Assembly (NCBI GenBank): GCA_024696825.1
Contig: JAILGL010000096.1
Span: 1-64,000 of the forward strand
Length of the DNA stretch: 64,000 nt
DNA from: Lachnospiraceae bacterium
GTDB lineage: Bacteria; Bacillota; Clostridia; Lachnospirales; Lachnospiraceae
Direction: 5' to 3'
Shown here in pieces: positions 1 to 10,921 of the stretch. Both the position numbers and the translations under genes were made by a program. How positions within the stretch are numbered: position 1 is the stretch's first letter; each line of letters begins with the position of its first letter. The notes beneath the pieces are model-generated. The model did no database searches and had not been told where the DNA came from. It saw only the letters and a list, made by a program, of their open reading frames with translations.

Positions 1-548
1 AGGGAAAGGGCTCTGGAAAAATTAATACCCATAAGGTAATCCTCTTTGGCACGAAGATAGGCTGAAGCTGAAAGGTTATCATACTCCTTTATACTCTTAG
101 CTTCCTTAATTCCTCTCTTAATCTCATCCTCTGTCTGAGAATCAATCCAAACCCTTCTTTTATCCTTGGTGTCAGGCACCTCTGCCATCATATCCACCAG
201 GCGGTAAATGTACTCTCCTTCACGTCCGGAGTCAGTACAAACATATATTCTTTCAACATCGTCTCTGTTTAAGAGACCCTTTACTATATCAAATTGTTTC
301 TTAACATTGTCTATAACCCTGTATTTATATTCCTTTGGTAAAAATGGAATAGTCTCTAAGCTCCATTTTTTAAGGTCCGGGTTATAACTCTCAGGATAAC
401 ACATAGTAACTAAATGTCCCACACACCAGGTAACTATGCATTTATCCGATTCCATATAGCCATTTGATGTATTACCCTTAACCTTCAAGGTATTGGCAAA
501 TTCTCTGGCAACACTAGGCTTCTCTGCAATAAATAAGTATTTTCCCAT
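1..548 (-). CDS. topB: DNA topoisomerase III (N-terminal part, truncated by window edge)
   Basis: Minus-strand translation from ATG at 546-548: MGKYLFIAEKPSVAREFANTLKVKGNTSNGYMES...CTDSGREGEYIYRLVD; Toprim-type TopB N-terminus. Confidence 0.85.
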   Translation of the reverse strand, partial: MGKYLFIAEKPSVAREFANTLKVKGNTSNGYMESDKCIVTWCVGHLVTMCYPESYNPDLKKWSLETIPFLPKEYKYRVIDNVKKQFDIVKGLLNRDDVERIYVCTDSGREGEYIYRLVDMMAEVPDTKDKRRVWIDSQTEDEIKRGIKEAKSIKEYDNLSASAYLRAKEDYLMGINFSRALS

Positions 549-628
549 ATTAAATCTCTTTCTTTAAAAAATAGTCTATCTGTTTAGATCTAATTGTCAT
601 ATGTTCCTTCTTATACGCCCATTTTAAA

Positions 629-644
629 TTAAGCGGCCGCTTAA
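629..644. repeat. Perfect 16-bp GC-core palindrome TTAAGCGGCCGCTTAA
   Basis: Read directly in AT-rich topB-glyA intergenic region. Confidence 0.6.
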
Positions 645-663
645 ACTTCGACTCAATTCAAAA

Positions 664-714
664 ATATAACTCAGACAGAGATTTAAAGACATGGAAAATC
701 TCCATCTGAGCTAT
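664..714 (-). terminator. Two-helix stem-loop downstream of glyA, probable terminator
   Basis: Outer CTCAGA/TCTGAG and inner GAGATTT/AAATCTC helices, followed on minus strand by TTATATTTTTG. Confidence 0.6.
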
Positions 715-847
715 AATAATTAATCAAACTCTATTAAAGGTCCCCACCTACATTTTATTATACACTCCTATTATTAACTAAATGCTTAAAATAAATAACC
801 ACATAATGGAAACTAATACTAAACATTTATAAACCCATTAATACAAA

Positions 848-2089
848 TTACTCATATAAAGGATACTTTGAAGTAAGACTCTTAACGATTTCATAAGCCT
901 TATCTGAGTTAGCTGCAGGATCGTCGATTACAAGTGCGATAGCCTCAGCAACCTTATCCATATCATCAGTCTTAAAGCCTCTTGTAGTAACAGCAGCAGA
1001 ACCAAGTCTGATACCTGAAGTTACAAATGGTGACTGAGGATCATTTGGAATAGTATTCTTATTAGCAGTAATATGTACATTATCAAGGTTCTTCTCAACC
1101 TCTTTACCTGTAAGACCCTTAGTAGCAAGGTTTACAAGCATTAAGTGATTATCTGTACCACCTGAAACAATGTCAACGCCACGATTTAAAAGACCATCGC
1201 TAAGTGCCTTTGCATTGTCAATTATATTCTTTCCATACTCCTTAAATGAAGGATCAAGAGCTTCCTTAAAGCATACAGCCTTAGCTGCGATAACGTGCAT
1301 AAGAGGACCACCCTGAATTCCAGGGAATAAAGCCTTATTTAACTTATGCTCTGTAGCAAACTCCTCACTTGAAAGGATAAGACCACCTCTAGGACCACGA
1401 AGAGTCTTATGAGTTGTGGTTGTAGTAACATGTGCATATGGAATAGGACTCTCATGATATCCACTTGCAACAAGACCAGCGATATGAGCCATATCAACCA
1501 TAAGAAATGCATTTACCTTATCAGCAATTTCTCTAAATCTCTTGAAATCAATCTTTCTTGCATAAGCTGAAGCACCAGCTACGATAAGCTTTGGCTTGCA
1601 CTCTAAAGCAATCTTCTCTACTTCATCATAATCGATGAAACCATCTGCGTTAACACCATAAGGTACGCAGTTAAAATACTTACCTGAAATATTTACAGGG
1701 CTTCCATGAGTAAGATGACCACCCATGTCAAGGTTCATACCCATAAATGTATCTCCCGGCTCCATAAGAGCGAAGAATACAGTCATGTTAGCCTGAGCAC
1801 CTGAATGTGGCTGAACATTAGCGTATGTACAGTTAAAGAGCTCCATAGCACGGTTACGTGCAAGATCCTCTGCAACGTCTACAAAATCACATCCGCCATA
1901 ATATCTCTTTCCAGGATATCCTTCAGCATACTTGTTAGTAAGTGTGCTTCCCATAGCAGCCATAACTCCACGGCTTACAAGGTTCTCTGAGGCGATAAGC
2001 TCGATGTTATCCCTCTGTCTGTTAGTTTCATCCTCAATTGCCTTTGCAATCTCAGGATCGATTGCTTTTACTTCATCAAGTGAATACAT
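848..2089 (-). CDS. glyA: Serine hydroxymethyltransferase
   Basis: Family motifs: [25 protein letters not shown], full length 413 aa. Confidence 0.97.
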   Translation of the reverse strand: MYSLDEVKAIDPEIAKAIEDETNRQRDNIELIASENLVSRGVMAAMGSTLTNKYAEGYPGKRYYGGCDFVDVAEDLARNRAMELFNCTYANVQPHSGAQANMTVFFALMEPGDTFMGMNLDMGGHLTHGSPVNISGKYFNCVPYGVNADGFIDYDEVEKIALECKPKLIVAGASAYARKIDFKRFREIADKVNAFLMVDMAHIAGLVASGYHESPIPYAHVTTTTTHKTLRGPRGGLILSSEEFATEHKLNKALFPGIQGGPLMHVIAAKAVCFKEALDPSFKEYGKNIIDNAKALSDGLLNRGVDIVSGGTDNHLMLVNLATKGLTGKEVEKNLDNVHITANKNTIPNDPQSPFVTSGIRLGSAAVTTRGFKTDDMDKVAEAIALVIDDPAANSDKAYEIVKSLTSKYPLYE

Positions 2090-2163
2090 TTAAAAATCCT
2101 CCTAAGTTATATATTTTTAATAATACAAAAAATGAAATATCATTATATTTAACATATGAAAAA

Positions 2164-3435
2164 TTAAGCTTCGTCAATAGCCTTTCCTATATCATTTCTC
2201 ATATATTTATTATCAAATGTAACCCATTCTGTAGCCTTATAAGCATTAGCTCTGGCTTCCTTAAGGTCTCTACCCTTGGCAGTTACACCAAGAACTCTTC
2301 CACCATTGGTTACCATACCTTCTGCAGTCTTTTTAGTACCTGCATGGAAGCAATAATAGTCATCCTTACCCTTAAATTTCTCAAGGCCCTTTATAACCTT
2401 GCCCTTTTCATAGTTAACAGGATAACCGTCAGAAGCAAGAACAACACAAACTGCTGCATTATCCTCAAACTGAAGATCTATCTTATCAAGCTTTCCATCT
2501 ATACATGCATCGATAACCTCGATAATATCATTCTTCATACGAGGAAGAACCACCTGAGCCTCAGGATCACCGAAACGTGCATTATATTCAAGCACCTTAG
2601 GACCATCCTCTGTAAGCATAAGACCTACGAAAAGAATACCTACAAAATCTCTACCCTCAGCCTTCATGGCATCCATGGTTGGCTGGAAGATTTTTTCCTC
2701 ACAGAAAGCCTTAACCTCATCATTGTAAAATGGACTTGGTGAGAATGTACCCATACCACCGGTATTAAGACCTTTATCGCCATCAAGAGCTCTCTTATGA
2801 TCCTGAGCACTTGTCATAGGCTTAACATGAGTTCCATCACAGTAGCAAAGTACGCTAACCTCACGACCTGTCATAAACTCTTCTATAACAACTGTATTAC
2901 CTGCATCACCAAACTGCTTATCTAACATAAGAGTTCCGATAGCTTTCTCAGCCTCCTCTAAGTTCTGGCAAATTAAAACACCCTTACCAAGAGCAAGACC
3001 ATCAGCCTTTATAACAATAGGGAATTTCTGATTTTCCAGATAGATAAGAGCCTCCTCTGGAGAATGAAATACCTCATAACTGCAGGTTGGAATATTATAT
3101 TTCTTCATAAGGTCCTTAGAAAAACTCTTAGAACCCTCTATAATAGCTGCATTTTTTCTAGGTCCGAAAACTCTTAAGCCTCTTTCCTCAAATACATCTA
3201 CAATACCACCTACAAGTGGATCATCCATACCTATAATTGTAAGGTCGATCTTATTCTCTTCAGCAAAATCTGCAAGCTTGTTAAATTCCATTGCATTAAT
3301 TTCCACGCACTCTGCAATCTCTGAAATACCGCCGTTACCGGGTGCACAGTAAATCTTATCAACCTTATCACTTTTACTCACACTGAGAACAATCGCATGC
3401 TCTCTTCCACCACTACCAATAACTAATACTTTCAT
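2164..3435 (-). CDS. purD: Phosphoribosylamine--glycine ligase
   Basis: MKVLVIGSGGREHAI start, ATP-grasp features, 423 aa. Confidence 0.97.
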   Translation of the reverse strand: MKVLVIGSGGREHAIVLSVSKSDKVDKIYCAPGNGGISEIAECVEINAMEFNKLADFAEENKIDLTIIGMDDPLVGGIVDVFEERGLRVFGPRKNAAIIEGSKSFSKDLMKKYNIPTCSYEVFHSPEEALIYLENQKFPIVIKADGLALGKGVLICQNLEEAEKAIGTLMLDKQFGDAGNTVVIEEFMTGREVSVLCYCDGTHVKPMTSAQDHKRALDGDKGLNTGGMGTFSPSPFYNDEVKAFCEEKIFQPTMDAMKAEGRDFVGILFVGLMLTEDGPKVLEYNARFGDPEAQVVLPRMKNDIIEVIDACIDGKLDKIDLQFEDNAAVCVVLASDGYPVNYEKGKVIKGLEKFKGKDDYYCFHAGTKKTAEGMVTNGGRVLGVTAKGRDLKEARANAYKATEWVTFDNKYMRNDIGKAIDEA

Positions 3436-3457
3436 TTACATCCTCCTGAATAAAATG

Positions 3458-4084
3458 TTACTCACTTATATGAGCTATGCCATCAGTTACACTAACCCTG
3501 CCATCACCTATAAGTGCTATAGCCTTAGGAAGTATCTTCCACTCAGCTTCTTCCATTACTCTTCGCTGAAGTATCTCAGGGGTATCCCCTTCCTTAACTT
3601 CAACTGCTTTCTGAAGTATTATCGGGCCATGGTCCGCCTCTTCATCCACAAAATGCACAGTAGCACCTGTAACCTTATTACCTGTGCTAAGCACGCTCTC
3701 ATGAACCTTAAGTCCATAATAGCCCATACCACAATGTGAAGGAATAAGAGAAGGATGAATATTAATAATCCTCAAATGATATTCCTTAATAAGATTCTCA
3801 GGCACAATTACAAGATAACCTGCAAGTACGATTAAATCCACTTCATATTTCTTTAAAGTGTCAATCATAGCCTGTCCAAATTCTTCTCTGGAAGAATAAT
3901 TCTTAGGAGAGATAAACTCTGCCTCAATTCCTGCTTCCTTAGCTCTTGTAAGCGCATATGCATCTTCTTTATTACTTATAACAACCTTAATCTCACTATT
4001 ATTAATAACACCAGCATTAATGCTGTCTATAATGGCAGCGAGATTGGTTCCACCACCTGAAACTAAAACTGCTAACTTCTGCAT
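3458..4084 (-). CDS. purN: Phosphoribosylglycinamide formyltransferase
   Basis: MQKLAVLVSGGGTNLAAIID, NIHPSLIP motif; start adjusted to the ATG with RBS AAAGGG upstream. Confidence 0.95.
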   Translation of the reverse strand: MQKLAVLVSGGGTNLAAIIDSINAGVINNSEIKVVISNKEDAYALTRAKEAGIEAEFISPKNYSSREEFGQAMIDTLKKYEVDLIVLAGYLVIVPENLIKEYHLRIINIHPSLIPSHCGMGYYGLKVHESVLSTGNKVTGATVHFVDEEADHGPIILQKAVEVKEGDTPEILQRRVMEEAEWKILPKAIALIGDGRVSVTDGIAHISE

Positions 4085-4139
4085 TATTAACCCTTTCATC
4101 TAAAATCAGAATGAAATGTAGCTTAAATATCACCTGAAA

Positions 4140-5168
4140 TTATAATAATGTAACTCCCTTATCTGCCGCCTTAATATCACCGATAATATAAGCCTTCTTA
4201 CCTGTAGCAGTAACAGCCTTAACTGTTTTATCAGCATCAGCAGCATCAACTGCAAGAACCATACCAAGACCCATATTAAATGTATTAAACATCATTTTAT
4301 CTTCTATATCTCCGTCCTTCTGAATCATTTCAAATACAGGAAGAACAGGGAATGAATCAAGCTTAACCTGTGCGTGTGCACCCTCAGGAAGCATACGAGG
4401 AATATTCTCGTAGAAACCGCCGCCTGTAATATGGCTTAAGCCCTTAATTGTAACACCTGCATTTTTAACACTGTTAAATGCTTCTACATAAATATTAGTT
4501 GGCATAAGTAAAGCCTCGCCAAGGCTCTTACCACCAAGACTTTCATAGGTCTTAGAAAGAACATCATAGTTCATATCAAAAACCTTTCTAACAAGAGAAA
4601 AACCATTAGAATGAACACCTGAAGACTCAATACCTACAAGTACATCACCCTCCTTAATATTCTCTCCTGTAATAATATCCTTTTTATCAACTACACCTAC
4701 GGTAAATCCGGCAAGATCATACTCATCTACCGGCATAAGATCAGGATGCTCAGCAGTCTCACCACCAACTAAGGAAGCACCTGCCTGTCTACAACCCTCA
4801 GCCACACCACTTACGATAGTAGCAATCTTCTCAGGATAGTTCTTACCGCATGCTATATAATCAAGGAAAAATAAAGGCTCTCCGCCGGAGCAGATAACAT
4901 CATTCACACACATAGCAACGCAATCAATACCAATGGTATCATGCTTATCCATTACAAATGCGAGTTTAACCTTTGTACCACATCCATCTGTACCAGAAAG
5001 AAGTACTGGGTTTTCCATGTTCTTAATAGCAGACAAATCAAATGCTCCGGCAAATCCTCCGATTCCACCAAGAACCTCAGGTCTCATAGTCTTTTTAATG
5101 TGCTCCTTCATAAGCTCCACTGACTTATATCCTGCTTCAATGTCTACACCGGCTTTCTTATAATCCAT
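4140..5168 (-). CDS. purM: Phosphoribosylformylglycinamidine cyclo-ligase
   Basis: [48 protein letters not shown]; start after GGAGGG RBS. Confidence 0.96.
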   Translation of the reverse strand: MDYKKAGVDIEAGYKSVELMKEHIKKTMRPEVLGGIGGFAGAFDLSAIKNMENPVLLSGTDGCGTKVKLAFVMDKHDTIGIDCVAMCVNDVICSGGEPLFFLDYIACGKNYPEKIATIVSGVAEGCRQAGASLVGGETAEHPDLMPVDEYDLAGFTVGVVDKKDIITGENIKEGDVLVGIESSGVHSNGFSLVRKVFDMNYDVLSKTYESLGGKSLGEALLMPTNIYVEAFNSVKNAGVTIKGLSHITGGGFYENIPRMLPEGAHAQVKLDSFPVLPVFEMIQKDGDIEDKMMFNTFNMGLGMVLAVDAADADKTVKAVTATGKKAYIIGDIKAADKGVTLL

Positions 5169-5282
5169 ATTTCCCTCCATTTGTTAAGTTATTTATTAAT
5201 AATATATTTTAATACCAACCTCTAAAATAAGTTTGTTATAATCTCCACATAAAGAAGCTAAGGCTTCTCTTACAAAGATAAA

Positions 5283-6548
5283 TTAACCAACATCATTTAA
5301 GAAGCTGCTATATTCCTCAACAGCCTTAGCTGCAGCCTTCTTACTAACTGCATAAATATCATCAAAATTATAAAGAAGTAAAGAACTAACATAAGGGGAT
5401 ATAGCACCCTCCTTAACCTTTTCCTTTATAACCTCTGTTGCTGTTTCTTTATCCATACCTGCTCTATAAGGTCTGTCCTCTGTAATTGCAGTAAATATAT
5501 CTGCAACCGCAAGAATTCTCGAACCTAAGGAAAGCTTCTTAGCAGGAAAATGGAAAGGATAACCTGTACCATTCATCTTCTCATGATGGAAGGCTGCCCA
5601 TTCTGTAATCTGCTCAAAGCCACTAACAGGCTTAAGCAAAAGATATGTATAGAAGCTGTGTTCCTTAATAATATTGAACTCATCTTCCTCTAATTTACCC
5701 TGTTTTTCAAGAATCTCCTTTGGAGTCTTTAATTTACCTATGTCATGAAGGTTGCCTGCAATTTTAACCATCTTGCATTCATCCGAAGAAAATCCAGCCT
5801 TCTTAGCAAGAGCAACTGCTGTAGCTGCAACACCTGCAGAATGCATGGATGTAAATGGGCTTCGGAAGTCGATGATATGGGCGAATATTTCGGTCAGCTC
5901 TATAGCGTCATTAATTGAAAGCTTAATGGAACTAATGGAATCATCCATAATTTCATTAAGAATCTGTGGCTCAAACTGAAGGTAAAGCCACATAGCCTCT
6001 CTATCGCTAATAGCAAGAAATGCATCGACAATCTCCTCGTTAAAGGTACTGCCCTTTTCCTTTACGACAAATTTTTTAACATCCTTAACCTGACTTATAG
6101 CTGGCTCATATTTGTTAAGATGAAGAACTATACTGTCAGCCAGATGAATTATATGTGAAAGATATGGAACCTCCTGACCATTATAGGTCTTACCTTCACC
6201 ATGATTCCAAGGCATGTGATGATATTTGACAATCTCTGAAACCTTGTCAAACATATTAAAATTCTGTAAAAGCTTTGCACCAACAAAGGCATGCTTGTGC
6301 TCTCTACCTGTTCCATCCGGAGTAACTTCAATGGTATCACCATAAGCTATCGCACCAACGTCGTGAAGCATAGATGCAATAATAAGTGTACGCATGTCAT
6401 CCACAGATACATTTAACTTCTTTGCTATATTATAAGCAAGATAAGCAACCTGTGAATGGTGATCATTAATCTCTGGATTTATGAGGTTAATAGCCTTTGT
6501 AATACAAAGAAGTAGATCATTTAAATCAGTGATATAATCTCTTTCCAT
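5283..6548 (-). CDS. Tandem HD-domain / HD-GYP-type phosphohydrolase
   Basis: Two HD regions (MLHDVGA...; NLHDIGKLKTP...HHEKMNGTGYPF). Confidence 0.8.
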   Translation of the reverse strand: MERDYITDLNDLLLCITKAINLINPEINDHHSQVAYLAYNIAKKLNVSVDDMRTLIIASMLHDVGAIAYGDTIEVTPDGTGREHKHAFVGAKLLQNFNMFDKVSEIVKYHHMPWNHGEGKTYNGQEVPYLSHIIHLADSIVLHLNKYEPAISQVKDVKKFVVKEKGSTFNEEIVDAFLAISDREAMWLYLQFEPQILNEIMDDSISSIKLSINDAIELTEIFAHIIDFRSPFTSMHSAGVAATAVALAKKAGFSSDECKMVKIAGNLHDIGKLKTPKEILEKQGKLEEDEFNIIKEHSFYTYLLLKPVSGFEQITEWAAFHHEKMNGTGYPFHFPAKKLSLGSRILAVADIFTAITEDRPYRAGMDKETATEVIKEKVKEGAISPYVSSLLLYNFDDIYAVSKKAAAKAVEEYSSFLNDVG

Positions 6549-6606
6549 TACCCTCTCTCTTTCCTTACCTTAAAAAACTCGAATACAATCCCTCTCCTAA
6601 AAGATT

Positions 6607-7035
6607 CTATTCGTCCTCCTTTGTAAACATTTCATTCAATGTTCTCCAACCCAGTACTGCACATTTAACTCGGGCCGGCATGTGTGAAACATTAGATAAA
6701 GCACCAGCTTCCTCTAATCTCTCAAGCTCCTCCTCGCTGATTTTTTCCTTAATCATTCTCATAAATATATCGGCAAGCTCTAAAGCTTCCTCCTTATTTT
6801 TCCCAATGATTAAGTCCAGCATAATGTCGGCAGACGCCTGACTAATAGCACAACCCTGTCCTACGTAAGCACCGTCAACTATGACATCGTCTTCAACCTT
6901 AAGTTTAAGAACAATATCATCTCCACATGAAGGATTTACACCCTCCAGAGTATAATTCGCATCCGGAAGCTCGTGTTTATGCATAGGATGGATATTATGA
7001 TCAGTCAGAATCTCATTGTAAAATGTATCACTCAC
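6607..7035 (-). CDS. sufU: Fe-S cluster assembly scaffold / sulfur acceptor SufU
   Basis: NPSCGDDIVL, GQGCAISQASADIM, CAVLGW motifs; adjacent to sufS. Confidence 0.93.
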   Translation of the reverse strand: MSDTFYNEILTDHNIHPMHKHELPDANYTLEGVNPSCGDDIVLKLKVEDDVIVDGAYVGQGCAISQASADIMLDLIIGKNKEEALELADIFMRMIKEKISEEELERLEEAGALSNVSHMPARVKCAVLGWRTLNEMFTKEDE

Positions 7036-8251
7036 TGTATCCCATCTCCCTTCTTATGACTTTTAGAGCCTCCGCAAATCTCTCTATATCCTCCTCAGTA
7101 TTATAGAAAGACAAACTTGCTCTGGTGGTTGACATAACCCCAAGATATTTCATAAGTGGCTGAGCACAGTGATGACCAGCTCTAACGCATATACCATGTG
7201 AATCCAGTATAGCCGCCACATCATGAGGATGTACGTCATCTATGGTAAATGTGATTATACCGTGATGATTATCATGATTCTTATCCCCGATAACGTGAAT
7301 ATGAGGAATGTCTTCAAGCTTAGTAAGACATAAATCAGTGAGATAATCCTCTCTCCTTTTAATCACATCAAACCCAATATTATTAATATAATCAATGGCT
7401 GCATGGAGCCCTACGGCAGCACCTGCATTAACAGTACCTGCCTCAAACTTATGAGGGAGCTCTGCATAAGTTGCCCCTTCAAGTGTAACATATTCTATCA
7501 TCTCTCCGCCATATAAAAATGGTGGCATTTTATCTAAATATTTTTCCTTGCCATAAAGAACTCCGATTCCCATACCAGAAAGCATCTTATGACCTGAAAA
7601 TGCAAGGAAATCCACATCCAGATCCTTTACATCCACAGGAACATGAGGCACACTCTGAGCACCATCTGCTATAAATATAGCGCCTCTTTCATGGGCAAGA
7701 GAAGCAAATCTCTTAATCTCATTCTCACAACCAAAAACATTAGATACATGAGCCATAGAAACTATCTTAGTTTTGTCAGTAAGGTAACTTAAATACTTTT
7801 CTTCCGTTATCTTACCGTCCATCTCACACTCTATATACTTAAGTACAGCACCAGTCTTTTTTGCTGCCTGCTGCCATGGAAGCATGTTACTGTGATGCTC
7901 CATAACAGTTATAAGAATCTCATCCCCCTCCTTTAAGAAGGTCTCAGCATAGCTTACAGCCACGAGATTCAAGCTTTCTGTGGCATTTCTGGTAAATACT
8001 ATCTCTGTGGTACTATTAGCATTAATAAATGCTCTTACTGCCTCTCTGGCATTCTCATAATCCTCTGTCGCCTTAACGGATAATTCATACAAACCTCTTA
8101 AAGGATTGGCATTATCATGCCTGTAATAACTATCCATAGCCTTAAGAACTGATTCAGGTTTCTGAGAAGTCGCAGTACTGTCAAGATAAACTATATCTTT
8201 ATCCTTTAAAATGGGAAAATCCGCAAGGATTCTCTTATCCTCTTCAGTCAT
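7028..8251 (-). CDS. sufS: Cysteine desulfurase SufS
   Basis: YLDSTATSQKP, FSGHKMLSGMGIG, RAGHHCAQPLM. Confidence 0.95.
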   Translation of the reverse strand: MTEEDKRILADFPILKDKDIVYLDSTATSQKPESVLKAMDSYYRHDNANPLRGLYELSVKATEDYENAREAVRAFINANSTTEIVFTRNATESLNLVAVSYAETFLKEGDEILITVMEHHSNMLPWQQAAKKTGAVLKYIECEMDGKITEEKYLSYLTDKTKIVSMAHVSNVFGCENEIKRFASLAHERGAIFIADGAQSVPHVPVDVKDLDVDFLAFSGHKMLSGMGIGVLYGKEKYLDKMPPFLYGGEMIEYVTLEGATYAELPHKFEAGTVNAGAAVGLHAAIDYINNIGFDVIKRREDYLTDLCLTKLEDIPHIHVIGDKNHDNHHGIITFTIDDVHPHDVAAILDSHGICVRAGHHCAQPLMKYLGVMSTTRASLSFYNTEEDIERFAEALKVIRREMGYSE

Positions 8252-8270
8252 AATAACTCCTCTTTATAAT

Positions 8271-9437
8271 TTATTCGTCTTCACTCGCACCGTAAAGAAG
8301 CTTACTAATATCATTTTTAACATCTGAGTCTGAAATCTTAGCGATTATAGAATCAGTTTTAGCCTTAGCCATAATATCATAAACCTTCTCTTTTGCAATA
8401 CCCCTGGTCTCAAGATAGAAGCTAATCTCATCATCAATACGACCAATGGTAGCACCGTGAGTACCTGAAACATCCTCCTCTGCACAGAGAATAAGTGGAA
8501 TGGTCTTATTATGAACCTCATCATCCATAAGAAGAACATCCTCAACCTCATGACCAACTGAACCTGAAGAACCATTTTTAAAATCAATGCTTCCGCGGAA
8601 GGTTTTCTTAGAAGTGTCATAAAGCACACCGGCAACATTAATACTCGATAATGTCTTTTTACCAAAATGATTAGAAATGTAATTAAGATCTAACACATGG
8701 TCACTATTAACGTCATAGCCGATATTAACATCAAGCTCTGACTTATCACCTATAAGGTCAGTTCTAAGGCCCGAATAAATGCTTGTATCGCCCTTAAAAA
8801 TCTGAACCAGATTAAAGTTACCCTTATCTTCCACAGTAACTCCTATATCATTAAAAACAGTTACATTAGGAACAGAACCATAGACCTGCACCAAAGTAAG
8901 CTTTGCATTCTCAGCCACCTTAGCCTTAAATGAAGCAATAAAACTAGCTTTATCGGCCCCATCCTTAGCTTCAGTCTTAGCCTCAGTAGCACTATCACTT
9001 CCTGAAGCATCATTCGCTTTAATCTCCTCGGCACATTTCATATATATAGTAAGTGAAGCTCCCTTAGAAACCTCAACATACAAGCTATCTAACTCGCTTA
9101 GAGAACCATCAGGTTCAAAGCTAAGCATAACCGGCTTCTCTACATTTTTATCTTCATCAACGTAGATATGAAGCACCTTGTTATCGGTATCTTTATATAA
9201 TGAATTTACGACCTTATCGTAAATCTCATCTCCCATACCAGTCTTTACCTCGGCTATAGCACTGCCCTCGACGATATCAACCTTTCCATTATCACCGATA
9301 AGAGAAGTCACAGCCTCAGCATCTGTCTTTATGTCTTTATTAATAAAATCCTTTACAATGCTCACATTAGCATCATTCATTCTCAAATGATTCCATGTAG
9401 GAGCAGGAATATTATTAACCTTAATCAACTCACTCAT
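8271..9437 (-). CDS. sufD: SufD-like Fe-S assembly protein
   Basis: GTHGATIGRIDDEISFYLETRGI C-terminal SufBD motif; between sufB and sufS; start reset to the ATG with an AGGA RBS. Confidence 0.9.
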   Translation of the reverse strand: MSELIKVNNIPAPTWNHLRMNDANVSIVKDFINKDIKTDAEAVTSLIGDNGKVDIVEGSAIAEVKTGMGDEIYDKVVNSLYKDTDNKVLHIYVDEDKNVEKPVMLSFEPDGSLSELDSLYVEVSKGASLTIYMKCAEEIKANDASGSDSATEAKTEAKDGADKASFIASFKAKVAENAKLTLVQVYGSVPNVTVFNDIGVTVEDKGNFNLVQIFKGDTSIYSGLRTDLIGDKSELDVNIGYDVNSDHVLDLNYISNHFGKKTLSSINVAGVLYDTSKKTFRGSIDFKNGSSGSVGHEVEDVLLMDDEVHNKTIPLILCAEEDVSGTHGATIGRIDDEISFYLETRGIAKEKVYDIMAKAKTDSIIAKISDSDVKNDISKLLYGASEDE

Positions 9438-9466
9438 GATAATCCTTTCATACAACCAGGTTTATT

Positions 9467-10873
9467 TTATCCAATGCTACCCTTCATCTCAAGACGAATA
9501 AGGTTATTCATCTCAACTGCATATTCAAGAGGAAGCTCCTTAGAAACTGTATCAGCGAAACCGCTTACTATAAGGGCTCTCGCATCATTTTCAGATAAGC
9601 CTCTGCTCATAAGATAAAATACTGCCTCGTCGCTAATTCTTCCTATCTTTGCCTCATGTCCTATATCTACATCCTTGGTCTTAATATCCATAGCAGGAAT
9701 CGTATCAGAACGAGACTCGCTATCGAGCATTAAAGACTCACAGGAAACGCTGGATTTAGAATTAACTGCTTTCTTATTAACAACCACAGAGCTTCTAAAT
9801 GTACTAATACCGCCTCCCTTAGAGATAGAACGTGTATTAACATAGGATGAAGTATCCGGCGCATTGTGAACCACCTTGCAGCCGGTATCAAGATTCTGAC
9901 CCTTACCGGCAAATGTAACGCCCGTAAATTCAGATCTTGCACCCTTACCCTGAAGCACACTCATAGGATAGAGATAAGAGGTATGAGATCCAAATGAACC
10001 TGAAACCCATTCAATCTTACCGCCCTCTTCTACTATGGCACGCTTAGTATTAAGGTTATACATATTCTTAGACCAGTTTTCAATGGTAGAATATCTCATC
10101 TTTGCATTCTTACCTACGAAGAGCTCTACGGCTCCTGCATGAAGATTTGCAATATTATACTTAGGGGCTGAACAACCCTCTATAAAGTGGAGGTCTGCAC
10201 CCTCATCAACGATAATAAGGGTATGCTCAAACTGACCTGCACCAGGAGCATTAAGTCTAAAATAAGACTGTAACGGAATCTCTACACTAACTCCAGGAGG
10301 AACATAAACAAATGAACCACCTGACCAAACAGCACCGTGAAGAGCTGCAAACTTGTGATCTCTAGGAGTTATAAGCTTCATAAAATGCTCTTTAATCATC
10401 TCCTCATAAGGACCGTGCATGGCACTTTCCAAATCAGTATAGACAACTCCCTGATCCTCAACTTCTTTTCTAACATTATGATAAACCAGCTCAGAGTCAA
10501 ACTGAGCACCAACACCTGCAAGAGACTCTCTCTCTGCCTGAGGAATACCAAGTCTTTCAAATGTCTCTTTAATGTCCTCAGGAACCTCATCCCAAGTAGC
10601 ACTCATCTTGGTATTAGGTTTAACATAGGTTACTATATCATCCATATTAAGGCCATCAATTGGTGGACCCCAATTAGGAATTCCCATCTCATTATATATA
10701 TCTAAAGCCTTAAGTCTGAATTCCCTCATCCATTCCGGATCATTTTTTCTCTCGGAAATCTCTTCGACTATATCAGGCGTAAGACCGCTTTTTATGGAAT
10801 AAGCATCTTTATTCTCATATCTGAAATCATATATGCTGCGGTCGATATCATCAACATACGTCTTTTCCTTCAT
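9467..10873 (-). CDS. sufB: Fe-S cluster assembly protein SufB
   Basis: SufB family sequence (WSGGSFVYVPPGVSVEIPLQSYFR, CSAPKY). Confidence 0.97.
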   Translation of the reverse strand: MKEKTYVDDIDRSIYDFRYENKDAYSIKSGLTPDIVEEISERKNDPEWMREFRLKALDIYNEMGIPNWGPPIDGLNMDDIVTYVKPNTKMSATWDEVPEDIKETFERLGIPQAERESLAGVGAQFDSELVYHNVRKEVEDQGVVYTDLESAMHGPYEEMIKEHFMKLITPRDHKFAALHGAVWSGGSFVYVPPGVSVEIPLQSYFRLNAPGAGQFEHTLIIVDEGADLHFIEGCSAPKYNIANLHAGAVELFVGKNAKMRYSTIENWSKNMYNLNTKRAIVEEGGKIEWVSGSFGSHTSYLYPMSVLQGKGARSEFTGVTFAGKGQNLDTGCKVVHNAPDTSSYVNTRSISKGGGISTFRSSVVVNKKAVNSKSSVSCESLMLDSESRSDTIPAMDIKTKDVDIGHEAKIGRISDEAVFYLMSRGLSENDARALIVSGFADTVSKELPLEYAVEMNNLIRLEMKGSIG

Positions 10874-10921
10874 GATTAATCTTCCTTTAAAATTTGTTTC
10901 TATAGGATTTAAACCTAAATA

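Noticed and set aside
1805-4099. Plus-strand ORFs antisense to glyA/purD/purN (for example 2038-2742, 3455-3739)
   Set aside because: They lie entirely or mostly opposite strongly identified genes, with no recognisable domains; same reasoning for plus-strand ORFs elsewhere in the track.
5251-5271. Hairpin AAGAAGC-TAAG-GCTTCTCTT between purM and the HD gene as a terminator
   Set aside because: Short stem with no clear T tract on the minus strand; not strong enough to list.
8271-9455. SufD starting at MYERIIMSELIK
   Set aside because: The internal ATG (MSELIK) has a well-placed AGGA RBS; upstream codons overlap it. Similar start corrections were made for purN, purM, galE, NfeD, rbfA, hemW and pilin genes.
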